Shown here one piece after another: positions 26,834 to 35,603 of a stretch of 64,000 nucleotides of DNA. The translations under genes and the position numbers were made by a program. Every line of letters begins with the position of its first letter. Within the stretch, counting starts at the first letter, position 1. Source of the stretch: JAFLCM01 sp964510955 (GTDB lineage Bacteria; Planctomycetota; Phycisphaerae; Phycisphaerales; UBA1924); NCBI GenBank assembly GCA_964510955.1, contig CAZEDW010000002.1, positions 1 through 64,000 of the forward strand, written 5' to 3'. The notes beneath the pieces were generated by a model. The model worked only from the letters and a program-made list of their open reading frames with translations. It did not search any database and was not told the DNA's origin.

Positions 26834-28291
26834 ATGTCCGACCTGTGGTCCGGTCACCGGGAGAGCGCGCTGCGAGCCGTCGAGCCGCTGGCGGTGCGGA
26901 TGCGCCCGCGGTCGCTGGATGAGATCGAGGGGCAGGAGCACATCCTGGGGGAAGGCACCCAGGCACCGAGGCATCGAGGCATCGAGGGGGGAGGGATTCC
27001 GTTGCTTCGGCGGATGCTGGACGCGGGGGCGATGACGTCGATCATCCTGCACGGGCCGCCGGGGACTGGGAAGACGACACTGGCGGAGGTGATCGCGCTG
27101 CACACCAAGCGGCTGCTGGTGCGCGAGAACGCGGCGAACGTGAGTGTCAAGCGCATCCGGGAGATCATCGATGACGCCGTGCGCCGGCTGCAGAACACGG
27201 GGGCGGCCACTGGCGCCGGCCGCACGATCCTGTTTCTCGACGAGATCCACCGCTTCAGCAAGAGCCAGCAGGACGTCCTGCTGGACGACGTTGAGCGCGG
27301 CAGGATCACGCTGATCGGGGCGACGACGGAGAACCCGATGTTCGCCGTCAACAGCGCGCTCGTGAGCCGCAGCACGGTGTTCAGGCTGGAGCCGTTGGGC
27401 GAGGAGGCGGTTGCGCGGGTGATCCGGCGCGCGGTCGCCGACCCTGTTCGGGGCTATGGAAAGCTCAAACTGACGGTCACGGACGAGGCGGTGGCGCACT
27501 GGGCGAAGATGTCCGACGGCGATGCCCGCCGGGCGCTCAACGCGCTGGAGGTGGCGGTGCTCAGTGCCACCGACTTGTCTTCAAGCCGGTGCAATCCGAC
27601 AGACGGAGCACCGACCTGCGGACAGGTCGGTGGCACGGGGCTCATGATCGACCTCCCCCTCGCCGAGCAGTCGATCCAGCGCAAGGCGATCGTGTATTCG
27701 GGCGACGGCGACGAGCACTACGACACCATCAGCGCCATGATCAAGAGCGTCCGCGGCAGCGACCCGGACGCCGCGGTTTACTGGATCGCCAAGATGCTCG
27801 AGGCCGGCGAAGACCCGCGATTCATCGCCCGCCGGCTGGCGATCCTGGCGAGCGAGGACATCGGCAACGCCGACCCGCGGGCCATCATGGTGGCCGAGTC
27901 GGCGTGGAGCCTCACCGAGCGGCTGGGCATGCCCGAGTGCCGCATCACGCTGAGCCAGTGCGCCATTTACCTGGCCCTGGCGCCCAAGAGCAACGCCAGC
28001 TACCTTGCGATCGATGCGGCGCTGAGCGATGTGCGCGAGGGGCGCACCGTGCCGGTGCCGATCATCATTCAGGACGGGCACAAGGTGGCGTCGGTAGGTT
28101 CGCCGAACGTGGGGGGGCGGGCGTACGAGTATTCACATGACTCAGGCACGCGCACCAGCATCGGCGGCGTGACGGGGCAGGACTACCTCGGCGTGGACAA
28201 GCGGTACTACGAGCCGGTGGGCATCGGGGTGGAAAAGATGCTGAAGGAGCGGTTGGAGGAGGTGCGGAGGGCGAAGGAGGGGGTGAGGTGA
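26834..28291 (+). CDS. rarA: Replication-associated recombination protein A (RarA/MgsA AAA+ ATPase)
   Basis: 485 residues. A clamp-loader-like AAA+ protein acting at stalled forks. N-terminal PLAVRMRPRSLDEIEGQEHIL precedes Walker A GPPGTGKTT (74-82), Walker B ILFLDEIHRFSKSQQD, sensor 1 GATTENP, and the C-terminal tetramerisation part with EDIGNADPRA and YEYSHD. Two in-frame insertions are unusual. Residues about 41-55 derive from a short tandem repeat (26953-26989). Residues about 244-268 derive from a REP-like palindrome (27564-27636), and they lie between conserved blocks ALNALEVAVL and IQRKAIVYSG. Neither breaks a catalytic motif, so the protein is probably functional. The stop shares one base with the next ATG. 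Confidence 0.93.
   Translation: MSDLWSGHRESALRAVEPLAVRMRPRSLDEIEGQEHILGEGTQAPRHRGIEGGGIPLLRRMLDAGAMTSIILHGPPGTGKTTLAEVIALHTKRLLVRENAANVSVKRIREIIDDAVRRLQNTGAATGAGRTILFLDEIHRFSKSQQDVLLDDVERGRITLIGATTENPMFAVNSALVSRSTVFRLEPLGEEAVARVIRRAVADPVRGYGKLKLTVTDEAVAHWAKMSDGDARRALNALEVAVLSATDLSSSRCNPTDGAPTCGQVGGTGLMIDLPLAEQSIQRKAIVYSGDGDEHYDTISAMIKSVRGSDPDAAVYWIAKMLEAGEDPRFIARRLAILASEDIGNADPRAIMVAESAWSLTERLGMPECRITLSQCAIYLALAPKSNASYLAIDAALSDVREGRTVPVPIIIQDGHKVASVGSPNVGGRAYEYSHDSGTRTSIGGVTGQDYLGVDKRYYEPVGIGVEKMLKERLEEVRRAKEGVR
26953..26989 (+). repeat. Short tandem repeat inside rarA
   Basis: About four copies of an 8-9 base unit (AGGCACCG / AGGCATCG) lie in frame and encode a basic/Gly-rich insert just before the Walker A strand. 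Confidence 0.7.
27564..27636. repeat. REP-like palindromic element inside rarA
   Basis: Outer arms GTGCCACCGACTTGTC (27564-27579) and GACAGGTCGGTGGCAC (27621-27636) are inverted with one mismatch. Inside is a perfect hairpin CACCGACCTG (27609-27618), loop CGGA, CAGGTCGGTG (27623-27632). The element is carried in frame without stop codons. No transposase is nearby. Confidence 0.8.
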
Positions 28292-28584
28292 TGCGCCCAT
28301 GGGTAATCGTCGGTGTCGCCGGCGCATGGGTGCTCGCGCTCGTACTCGTCCCGACGCTTGCCTTGGTCGTGGTGGCGCTCGGTCACAAGGAACTGGGCGA
28401 TGCCGGCGTGCTTGTGGGCGCGGCGGTCGGCGTGTCGATCGGCGGCTACGCGGCCTTCAAGACGCTGCGCCCGATTCTGAAATGGCTTGATCCGACGCCG
28501 CGCTGCAGGTGCGGATATGACATCCGCGGGCTGGAATCGAGCGTGTGCCCGGAGTGCGGGGAGTGGGTACAGCACACCAGTTGA
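28291..28584 (+). CDS. Small membrane protein with C-terminal zinc ribbon
   Basis: 97 residues. Two hydrophobic segments at about 4-30 and 40-58 are followed by a cysteine motif CRCGYDIRGLESSVCPECGE (about 71-90), a four-cysteine zinc ribbon typical of small planctomycete membrane proteins. The ATG shares its A with the rarA stop (TGATG), implying coupled translation. Function unknown. It resembles the next gene in layout and in the CGYDI...CPECGE motif, so the two are likely paralogues. Confidence 0.75.
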   Translation: MRPWVIVGVAGAWVLALVLVPTLALVVVALGHKELGDAGVLVGAAVGVSIGGYAAFKTLRPILKWLDPTPRCRCGYDIRGLESSVCPECGEWVQHTS

Positions 28585-28617
28585 CTTGGATGAACTTCCC
28601 CGCTGTTCGAGCGAGTG

Positions 28618-28983
28618 ATGCTGCCGAGACGACCCAACCGCCCGACCTCACGCCGCCAGTGGCTCTTCAACATGTCCATCGGTGTCCTTCTCGCTGTCGT
28701 CGGCGGCGTTTTCGTTGTGCCGGCGAGCCTCTCGGTGATCAACCGAGGGCCTTCGGGCGATGTCGGCGGGATGCTCAAGGGGGGCTTGGCCGTGGCGGTG
28801 TTTGCGGGCTTACTGATCGCGGGCATTGTCGCGTGCGTGTTCACCCTGAAAAAACCCCTCCCGCCGCGCCGAACCAAGCACGGCTACTGGCCCTGTCGCA
28901 AGTGCGGCTACGACATCGGGCCGATGGACCACCCCGTCAAGACCTGCCCCGAGTGCGGCGAAATCAACGACCGTCCGTTCTGA
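28618..28983 (+). CDS. Small membrane protein with C-terminal zinc ribbon (paralogue)
   Basis: 121 residues. A basic N-terminus, two membrane spans (about 17-40 and 57-78), and a terminal zinc ribbon CRKCGYDIGPMDHPVKTCPECGE. A GTG three bases earlier (28615) is an alternative start. It lies 33 bases after its paralogue on the same strand. Function unknown; the ribbon is expected in the cytoplasm or at the membrane face. Confidence 0.75.
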   Translation: MLPRRPNRPTSRRQWLFNMSIGVLLAVVGGVFVVPASLSVINRGPSGDVGGMLKGGLAVAVFAGLLIAGIVACVFTLKKPLPPRRTKHGYWPCRKCGYDIGPMDHPVKTCPECGEINDRPF

Positions 28984-29098
28984 ATAAGGACGGATGACGG
29001 CGATTCCTGGGTATCCCGTTGGTCCCCGACGGGTCCCGCAGAAATAGGGAATCTGACCCTGATCCCGCCGGCGACCGGCGGGGTAACCTGAGGGCATC

Positions 29099-29647
29099 AT
29101 GGACAACATCATGCAAATGTGGAACGACCCGCACGCCCGGCACGCGATGGTGCTTCACTGGCCCATCGTGCTGGCGATGCTCGCGCCGATCGGGGTGCTC
29201 GCCGTCGCGATGACCAAGGGGAAAAACCGGGCGGTCACGCTGCTGGCGCTCCTGGTCTGCCTTGGCGGGGCGGCGGGCGCGTTCGCGGCGGCGCGGTCGG
29301 GGCACGACGCCGCCGAGTCGGTCGAGATGCGCTACCAGGACATCACCAAGGCCGAGGCAGACGCGGTCGAGGAGCACGAGCACATGGGCAAACGCGCCTG
29401 GTTGGGCGCGCTGCCCGGGACACTGTGCGTGGGGCTGTGCCTCATCGGCACGCGGACCTTTAAGCCCAAGGCGGCATTGCTGGTCGTGGCTTTCGGCGCC
29501 TCGGCGTGGTTCGCGTACCGCATCGCCGAGACCGCCGACGCGGGCGGACGCATCGTTTACCAGTACGGCATCGGCGTGGGCGAGCGGGGCAAGGCCGAGG
29601 CGGTGCAGGGGGCGAGAGTCAAGGAAGATCACGAAGAACGGTACTGA
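29099..29647 (+). CDS. DUF2231-like four-span membrane protein
   Basis: 182 residues with about four hydrophobic segments (17-36, 44-63, 100-117, 124-140). The conserved opening HAMVLHWPIVLAML and the closing IVYQYGIGVG match the DUF2231 pattern (HP...VHFPI; G...VY..GVGV). A central acidic/His-rich loop (ADAVEEHEHMGKRAW) could bind metal, but this is inference. The family has been linked to haem or redox contexts in some bacteria; no such partner is adjacent here. Confidence 0.72.
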   Translation: MDNIMQMWNDPHARHAMVLHWPIVLAMLAPIGVLAVAMTKGKNRAVTLLALLVCLGGAAGAFAAARSGHDAAESVEMRYQDITKAEADAVEEHEHMGKRAWLGALPGTLCVGLCLIGTRTFKPKAALLVVAFGASAWFAYRIAETADAGGRIVYQYGIGVGERGKAEAVQGARVKEDHEERY

Positions 29648-29716
29648 GCGCGAGGCGTGGGCCTCCTTTGAGGCCGCAAATCGCGCGGCGGGGCGTCGCG
29701 CGTTAGGCTCTGTTGC

Positions 29717-30523
29717 ATGGCCGATCCGTCTCAGCCCAGCCCGCACGAATCGAAGCACCACTGGGGCAAGGCCCCGCCGCCGCCGGACGGGAAGGAGCTG
29801 CAGTTTCTCCAGGGGCCGCAGACGCGGCGCTTCGAGCTGCTGCGGCTGTTGCGGATCAGCTCCGAGTTTCTGTACGGCTTCCGGGGGCTGCACTTCGCCG
29901 GCCCGTGCGTGACGGTATTCGGCTCGGCGAGGTTCGCCGAATCTCACCCGTACTATGACCTGGGGCGGCGCACGGGCGCGGCGCTGGCACGGGCGGGGTT
30001 CACGGTTATGACCGGCGGGGGACCGGGCATCATGGAGTCCGCCTCGCGCGGGGCGAAAGAAGCGGGCGGGCGCACCATCGGCTGCAACATAAAGCTCCCG
30101 CACGAGCAGAGCCCCAACCCGTACCTCGACCGCTTCCTGGAGTTCCGCTACTTCTTCGTGCGCAAGGTGATGCTGGTGAAGTACAGCTACGCCTTCGTCG
30201 CCCTGCCCGGCGGGTTCGGCACGCTCGACGAGCTCTTCGAGTGCGCCACGCTGGTGCAGACCGGCAAGATCAAGACGTTCCCGCTGGTGCTGATGGGGCG
30301 TTCGTTCTGGGAGCCGATGGTTGGGTTCCTGCGCGAGCGTATGGTGGCCGAGGGGACCATCGACGTCGCCGACGTGGACCGGTTCGTCATCACCGATTCG
30401 CCGGAGCACGCCGCGGCGTGCATCCGCGAGGTGGGGATGAAGAACTTCGGTCTGACGTACGGCCCCAAGGCGCGGCCGGCCTGGTGGCTGGGGGAGAGGT
30501 GGAAGCAGGCGGTGCGGAGCTAG
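29717..30523 (+). CDS. LOG-family protein (putative nucleotide 5'-monophosphate phosphoribohydrolase)
   Basis: 268 residues. The family's Rossmann-like fold is shown by VTVFGSARFAESHPYY, GGGPGIMESASRGAKEAGG, and the diagnostic PGGFGTLDELFE. Members (often misnamed lysine decarboxylase) cleave nucleoside 5'-monophosphates such as cytokinin ribotides to base and ribose phosphate. The protein has an N-terminal extension of ~60 residues and C-terminal ~40 compared with the minimal LOG form; such longer versions are common in bacteria. The physiological substrate here is unknown. Confidence 0.88.
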   Translation: MADPSQPSPHESKHHWGKAPPPPDGKELQFLQGPQTRRFELLRLLRISSEFLYGFRGLHFAGPCVTVFGSARFAESHPYYDLGRRTGAALARAGFTVMTGGGPGIMESASRGAKEAGGRTIGCNIKLPHEQSPNPYLDRFLEFRYFFVRKVMLVKYSYAFVALPGGFGTLDELFECATLVQTGKIKTFPLVLMGRSFWEPMVGFLRERMVAEGTIDVADVDRFVITDSPEHAAACIREVGMKNFGLTYGPKARPAWWLGERWKQAVRS

Positions 30524-30654
30524 CAGTTCTGGTCTTTTTTGCCCGGAAGGTGCCCGGAGCAGGCGTGCGGCGCGTCCGGTGGTTGACCATCTGCGGACGG
30601 GCGGTCCTGGAGCATGGCCCCGCGCAAGATGCCCAGATTCTCGGAGCTCGCGGC

Positions 30655-31845
30655 GTGATCTCAAGGGCGGCGTTCATCGTGTTCGGCATCATCACCGCCA
30701 TCGCCATGGCGGCCACGACCGGCCCCGCCGCCCCCCTGGCGGCCCAGGCGGTGGCGAGGCTTGTCGAGCGCATCGGCAAGACGCCGTACGACCGATACCA
30801 GACCACCGACAAGCTTGGGCGCGACATCAACTTCTACATGGCGCAGGCCCCGAAGCAGGCGGCCCCCAACGCTCCCGCGGGCGACGCAACCAAGGCCCTG
30901 GCGACGCCCATGGTCGAGACGGTTCCCGCAGCCCCCGACGCTCCGAAGGTGCCCCTGGTCGTCTTTGTGCAGGGTTCCGGCTGCGGCTCGCACTTCATCA
31001 AGGTCGGCGACAAGTTCGGCTCCACCTCGGGCTTCCCCGTCATCCACGATGCGCTCAAGGGGCGCGGGCGCGTCATGGTGGTCGAGAAGCCTGGCGTCGA
31101 GCCGTTCTTCCAGCCCAAGAACCCCGGCGGGGCCGACGAGGCGACGGCGTTGTTCAAGAGCGAGCACACGCTCGACCGCTGGGCCGAGGCCGTTGAAGCA
31201 TCGATCCGAGCCGCGCTGGAACTGCCGGGCATCGACCCGACGCGGGTGCTGGTGATGGGCCACTCCGAAGGCGGGATCGTCGCCGCGCGGGTCGCCGCGG
31301 ACGAGCCGCGCGTGACACACGTCGCGTGCCTCGCCGGCGGCGGGCCGACGCAGCTCTACGACTTCATCCGCATGGCCCGCGACGGCGGAACCGATGGGCA
31401 CGGCACCGGCGAGAACGGCGCGGGCGGCATGTTTGGGCACGTCTCCGACGACCCCGCCAAGCGCGTGCGGTGGGTGATGGACTCGTGGGCCGACATCATG
31501 AAGGACCCCATGAGCACCGAGAAGTCGTGGCTGGGGCACCCGTACCGCCGCTGGAGCACGTTCTGCGCGACGTCGCCCGCCGAGGAGCTCAGCAGGAGCA
31601 AGGCCAGGGTCTACATCGCGCAGGGGACGCGGGACGAGAACGTCGAGCCGAGCACCGGCGACATGCTCGCCGCCACGCTCCTGGCCAAGGGTCGCGACGT
31701 GAAGTTCAACCGCGTCGAGGGCGGCGACCACGGGTTTTTCCTGCAAGGCGAGCAGACGCCGGGGGCGCCCCCGGCGAAGGACAACGGGTGGAACCGCGTA
31801 ATGACGGACGTGGTGGAGTGGTTCCTTGATCCGGCCCACAGGTAG
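30655..31845 (+). CDS. Exported alpha/beta hydrolase
   Basis: About 396 residues from GTG at 30655. This start gives a hydrophobic N-terminal segment (AAFIVFGIITAIAMAATTG) that looks like a signal peptide, but no strong ribosome binding site is visible and the frame is open further upstream. The nucleophile elbow is VLVMGHSEGGIVAARVA; the catalytic histidine is probably in GGDHGFFLQGE; the acid may be in RDENVEPSTGD. The oxyanion-hole side is VVFVQGSGCGSHF. It is probably a secreted or periplasmic esterase or peptidase; the substrate is unknown. Confidence 0.83.
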   Translation: MISRAAFIVFGIITAIAMAATTGPAAPLAAQAVARLVERIGKTPYDRYQTTDKLGRDINFYMAQAPKQAAPNAPAGDATKALATPMVETVPAAPDAPKVPLVVFVQGSGCGSHFIKVGDKFGSTSGFPVIHDALKGRGRVMVVEKPGVEPFFQPKNPGGADEATALFKSEHTLDRWAEAVEASIRAALELPGIDPTRVLVMGHSEGGIVAARVAADEPRVTHVACLAGGGPTQLYDFIRMARDGGTDGHGTGENGAGGMFGHVSDDPAKRVRWVMDSWADIMKDPMSTEKSWLGHPYRRWSTFCATSPAEELSRSKARVYIAQGTRDENVEPSTGDMLAATLLAKGRDVKFNRVEGGDHGFFLQGEQTPGAPPAKDNGWNRVMTDVVEWFLDPAHR

Positions 31846-31989
31846 TCCGAAACGCGGCGGCGTCAATCGGTCATCGCCGAGATTGGATTCCGTCCAAAAA
31901 CAGGCTTTGTTTTGACATCCGCAGCCGCGTCTCCGCGGCTCCGTGGTAGGCTGCTCTTGCCCGGCCGCCGCCGGGAGATGGAGCCAACG

Positions 31990-33438
31990 ATGAACCTCAT
32001 TCCCCGCGTCGCGCTGCCAATCATTGTCACCGCCATGGGCGTGCGTCCGGCGGGTGCCCAGTTGGTTGGGGAGCGGCCCGCGGTCGAAACGCACCTCGAC
32101 CAGGCCCAGGTGAACGCGGGGCGGGTATCGCTCGGCGCGCTCCGCAAGCAGGGCCAACTCATCTTCGACGCGAGGTTCAACTTCCTCGACGGGCAGGGAC
32201 GCCCCGGCTCGACGGGCACCGGTGCGCCCCGCCAGCCGACCCAGCCGGATTTCATCCGGACTTCCGGACCGGATTCAACGTCGTGCGCAGGTTGCCACAA
32301 CCAACCGCGCTCCGGCGGCGCGGGCGACTTTGTTGCCAACGTCTTTGTGCTTGCGCAGGCCCTCGACCCGGTGACAGAGTCGGTAGACGGGATGTTCAGC
32401 AACGAGCGCAACACGCTGGGAATGATGGGGTCCGGCCCCATCGAGATGCTGGCGAGGGAGATGAGCCAGGAACTCATCGCGACCAGGGAGAGCGCCAGGG
32501 CCGCCGCGGCGGCGCAGGGCGTTGCACAGACGCGCGACCTCGTGGCCAAAGGGGTGGGGTTCGGCAAGATCACGGTGCTGCCCAGCGGCAAGGTTGATCC
32601 CAGTCAGATCCAGGGCGTGGATTGGGACCTCATCGTCAAACCGTTCCACCAGAAGGGCGCGGTGGTCTCGCTCCGCGAGTTCAGCAACAACGCGCTCAAC
32701 CACCACCACGGCATCCAGTCTGTCGAGCGATTCGGCGCCGGCACCGATCCCGATGGGGACGGCGTCAGCGACGAGATGTCCGTTGGCGACGTGACGGCGC
32801 TCACGATCTACCAGGCGGCGCTCAACACCCCGGGTCCCGTGCTCCCGAAGGAGCGCGATCGCGTGCTGGCCGCGCGCCGGGGCGAGCAGGTCTTCGCATC
32901 GATCGGTTGCACCGTGTGCCACGTCCCGGCCTTTACCCTCAGCAGCCGGTTCTTTACCGAGCCCAACCCGTTCAACCAGGCCGGCAACCTCCGGACCACG
33001 GACGTGCCGCGTTCATTCCAGTTCGACATGACAAAGGACGGCGAGAAGCCCGGGCTGGAGCGTGCCCCCGGAGGCGGGGCGGTCGTCCGCCCGTTCACCG
33101 ACCTGAAGCGGCACGATCTCAACGACAACGACATCAACCATTTCGCCAACGAGCAGGTCGTGCAGGGCTCGCTCATCGGCTTCGCCGCGGCGAGCGATTT
33201 CACCGTCGCCCCCGCGCCCCGGCCGAAGAGGCAGTTCCTGACAAGGAAGCTCTGGGACGTCGGCAACACCGCGCCCTACGGGCACCGCGGCGATCTGACG
33301 ACGATTACCGAGGCGATCTGGATGCACGGCGGCGAGGCCCGCGCCTCGCACGACGCGTTCTTGGCCCTCCTGCAGAGCGACAGGGACGCGGTTGTCGAGT
33401 TTCTGAAAGCCCAGCAGGTCCGGCCCGTTCGCGACTGA
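31990..33438 (+). CDS. Di-haem c-type oxidoreductase (DHOR / thiol oxidoreductase-like)
   Basis: 482 residues counted from ATG at 31990, which follows GGGAGATGGAGCC and opens a signal peptide (IPRVALPIIVTAMGVRPAGAQ). Two haem-attachment motifs: CAGCH at residue 99 and CTVCH at residue 307, spacing typical of the DHOR family related to cytochrome c peroxidase (MauG-like). Other conserved segments are QPDFIRTSGPDSTSC, LREFSNNALNHHHGIQS, and LWDVGNTAPYGHRGDLTTITEAIWMHGGEA near the C-terminus. It acts in the periplasm, passing electrons between haems; the natural substrate is unknown. Confidence 0.88.
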   Translation: MNLIPRVALPIIVTAMGVRPAGAQLVGERPAVETHLDQAQVNAGRVSLGALRKQGQLIFDARFNFLDGQGRPGSTGTGAPRQPTQPDFIRTSGPDSTSCAGCHNQPRSGGAGDFVANVFVLAQALDPVTESVDGMFSNERNTLGMMGSGPIEMLAREMSQELIATRESARAAAAAQGVAQTRDLVAKGVGFGKITVLPSGKVDPSQIQGVDWDLIVKPFHQKGAVVSLREFSNNALNHHHGIQSVERFGAGTDPDGDGVSDEMSVGDVTALTIYQAALNTPGPVLPKERDRVLAARRGEQVFASIGCTVCHVPAFTLSSRFFTEPNPFNQAGNLRTTDVPRSFQFDMTKDGEKPGLERAPGGGAVVRPFTDLKRHDLNDNDINHFANEQVVQGSLIGFAAASDFTVAPAPRPKRQFLTRKLWDVGNTAPYGHRGDLTTITEAIWMHGGEARASHDAFLALLQSDRDAVVEFLKAQQVRPVRD

Positions 33439-33504
33439 TCCGGACCTGCTGCAACAGGGTTGCCTGCTGCTCGGCTACGCTGTGCCGTCCAGTGGAGACT
33501 CGAC

Positions 33505-34923
33505 GTGCAGATTGCCTTTGAGATGAACTTCGATTCATTGGTGGGCCCAACCCACAACTACGCCGGGCTGAGCCCCGGCAATATCGCGTCGGCCGTGCAC
33601 GCCGGCGCCGCGTCCAGCCCTCGGGCGGCGGCGCGCCAGGGGCTGGACAAGATGCGCCGCGTGATGCGGCTGGGGCTGAAGCAGGCCGTCCTGCCGCCGC
33701 AGCAGCGGCCCGACGTGGCGACGCTCCGCGCTCTGGGGTTCGGCGGGACCGATGAGCAGGTCCTCCGGCGCGTCGGCGAGGAGGCGCCGGCTCTGCTGAG
33801 CGCTTGCTGCAGCGCGTCGAGCATGTGGGCCGCCAACGCTGCCACGGTCAGCCCGAGCGCCGACACGTCCGACGGGCGCGTTCACTTCACCCCCGCCAAC
33901 CTGAATACGCACTTCCACCGGCACCTGGAGCCGCCCACCACCACGCGCGTCCTGCGCTCGATCTTCGCCGATGCGGCACGGTTTTGTGTGCACGAACCAC
34001 TCCCGGGCACCCCGGCGTTCTCCGACGAGGGGGCGGCGAACTTCATGCGGTTCTGCGCTTCGCACGCCGAGCCGGGTCTGGAGGCCCTGGTGTACGGGCG
34101 CCGCGGGATCGAGAAGGCGCGGGGCGCGGGCGAAGTCGGCGCCGGCGATGCCCCGTCAAGGTTCCCGGCCCGCCAGACGCTGGAGGCGTGCGAGGCGATC
34201 GCGCGCCGGCACGGGCTGACGGAAAGCAGCGGGGGACGCGGGCAGGAGGGGCGGAGCGCATGGATGCCGATCCGCCAGAACCCCGCGGCCATCGACCTTG
34301 GGGTGTTTCATAACGACGTGATCGCCGTGGCGAACGAGCGGGTGTTGTTCTCGCACGAAGAAGCGTTCGCGCCGGGCGAGGAGGCGCGGCTGACCGCGGC
34401 GTGCCGGGCCCGCCTGGGCGAACGGTTCGTGCACCTTCGCGTGCCCTCATCACGCGTGAGCGTGACGGACGCGGTGAAGAGCTACCTGTTCAACTCGCAA
34501 CTGCTCACGCTGCCGTCGCGGGGCGACGGAAAGATGGTGCTGGTGGCGCCGACCGAGTGCCGGGAGCACCCGCGGGTCCGTGCCTACCTGGACGAGCTGC
34601 TGAGCGACACGGCGGGCCCGATCGGCGAGGTGATCTTTGTCGACGTCCGCCAGAGCATGAACAACGGCGGCGGGCCGGCCTGCCTGCGGCTGCGCGTGGT
34701 CCTGAACCAGCGCGAGCTCGGGGCGATGAACCAGGGCGTGCTGTTGACGGACGAGCTCGCCGGCAAGCTGGAAGTGTGGATCGACCGGCACTACCGCGAG
34801 ACGCTCCGGGTGAGCGATTTGATCGATCCGCGGCTGGTCACCGAGGGCCGCGACGCCTTGGATGAACTGACGCGGCTTCTGGGGCTGGGCGCGGTGTACC
34901 CGTTCCAACTCGGGCAGGGCTGA
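33505..34923 (+). CDS. astB: Succinylarginine dihydrolase
   Basis: 472 residues. It removes two ammonia and CO2 from N2-succinylarginine to give succinylornithine, step two of the arginine succinyltransferase pathway. GTG at 33505 gives VQIAFEMNFDSLVGPTHNYAGLS, which aligns with the AstB N-terminus. Further motifs are MWAANAATVSPSADT, VHFTPANLNTHFHR, GVFHNDVIAVAN, and NNGGGPACLRLRV with the catalytic cysteine at residue 393. Length matches the family (~445) with a small insert rich in Gly/Ala around residues 210-220. No other ast gene is present in the window. Confidence 0.93.
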   Translation: MQIAFEMNFDSLVGPTHNYAGLSPGNIASAVHAGAASSPRAAARQGLDKMRRVMRLGLKQAVLPPQQRPDVATLRALGFGGTDEQVLRRVGEEAPALLSACCSASSMWAANAATVSPSADTSDGRVHFTPANLNTHFHRHLEPPTTTRVLRSIFADAARFCVHEPLPGTPAFSDEGAANFMRFCASHAEPGLEALVYGRRGIEKARGAGEVGAGDAPSRFPARQTLEACEAIARRHGLTESSGGRGQEGRSAWMPIRQNPAAIDLGVFHNDVIAVANERVLFSHEEAFAPGEEARLTAACRARLGERFVHLRVPSSRVSVTDAVKSYLFNSQLLTLPSRGDGKMVLVAPTECREHPRVRAYLDELLSDTAGPIGEVIFVDVRQSMNNGGGPACLRLRVVLNQRELGAMNQGVLLTDELAGKLEVWIDRHYRETLRVSDLIDPRLVTEGRDALDELTRLLGLGAVYPFQLGQG

Positions 34924-34994
34924 AACAGAAAGCAACGGAAAGCAGTGGGATTCGCGGCACCGGGTGCCGGTGGCCCGAGGGTCCGGTCGACCGC

Positions 34995-35603
34995 CTACTC
35001 CGCCATGGCCGCCTTGCCGTCGGCGTAGACGGGCAGGCCCTCGTTCTGGCCGATGGGGGCGCGGTCGGGGCTGAGCGCGGCGACGGCCCGCCCGTCGGCG
35101 CGATCGAAGGTGATCTCGCCGTCGCAGACGTGGGCGCGGAGCCGGTAGGGGGCGGGGCGGGCCAGGTCGAGCCACCAGGTCCGCGACGCCTGGTCGCAGC
35201 AGCCGGGTTCGGTCACCTGGGCCCAGACAACGGCGTCGGTCTGGCCGGTGGGCCAGGGGCGCCGGTCGGGGAAGCATCGTTCGGTGGTCCCCGGCTGAAC
35301 CGTCAGGAGCATGTGGCGGGCCGTGCGGAGGTCGGTCATGCCCTCGGGGGCGGTGACGTCTACGCGCCCGACCCACCAGCGCACCTGGAGGGGGCGGTCG
35401 GTGTCGTTGTGGAACGAGAGGCGCGGGCCATCGACGAAGCAGCTCGCGGCGGTCCCGACGGCGATGCCGCCCAGACTCGCGGTCGCGCCCGGTGAGACCG
35501 TGAAGAACGCGCGCTCGAGGCCCAGCGCCGTTTGACAGCCGGTGCAGAGTGTCGAGGCCGCTACCGCGGCGAGCAGGGCGAGCCAGATCTTGAATCCGCG
35601 CAT
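34995..35603 (-). CDS. Putative lipoprotein of unknown function
   Basis: 202 residues. The N-terminus (MRGFKIWLALLAAVAASTLCTGC) has a lipobox-like LCTGC, so the mature protein would be anchored by a lipid on cysteine 23. The remainder is a beta-rich domain (LSFHNDTDRPLQVRWWVGRVDV) with five further cysteines, including CC in PGCCDQAS, possibly disulfide-bonded. I do not recognise the fold. The ATG shares a base with the stop of the small upstream gene (TGATG), so the two are coupled. Confidence 0.75.
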   Translation of the reverse strand: MRGFKIWLALLAAVAASTLCTGCQTALGLERAFFTVSPGATASLGGIAVGTAASCFVDGPRLSFHNDTDRPLQVRWWVGRVDVTAPEGMTDLRTARHMLLTVQPGTTERCFPDRRPWPTGQTDAVVWAQVTEPGCCDQASRTWWLDLARPAPYRLRAHVCDGEITFDRADGRAVAALSPDRAPIGQNEGLPVYADGKAAMAE

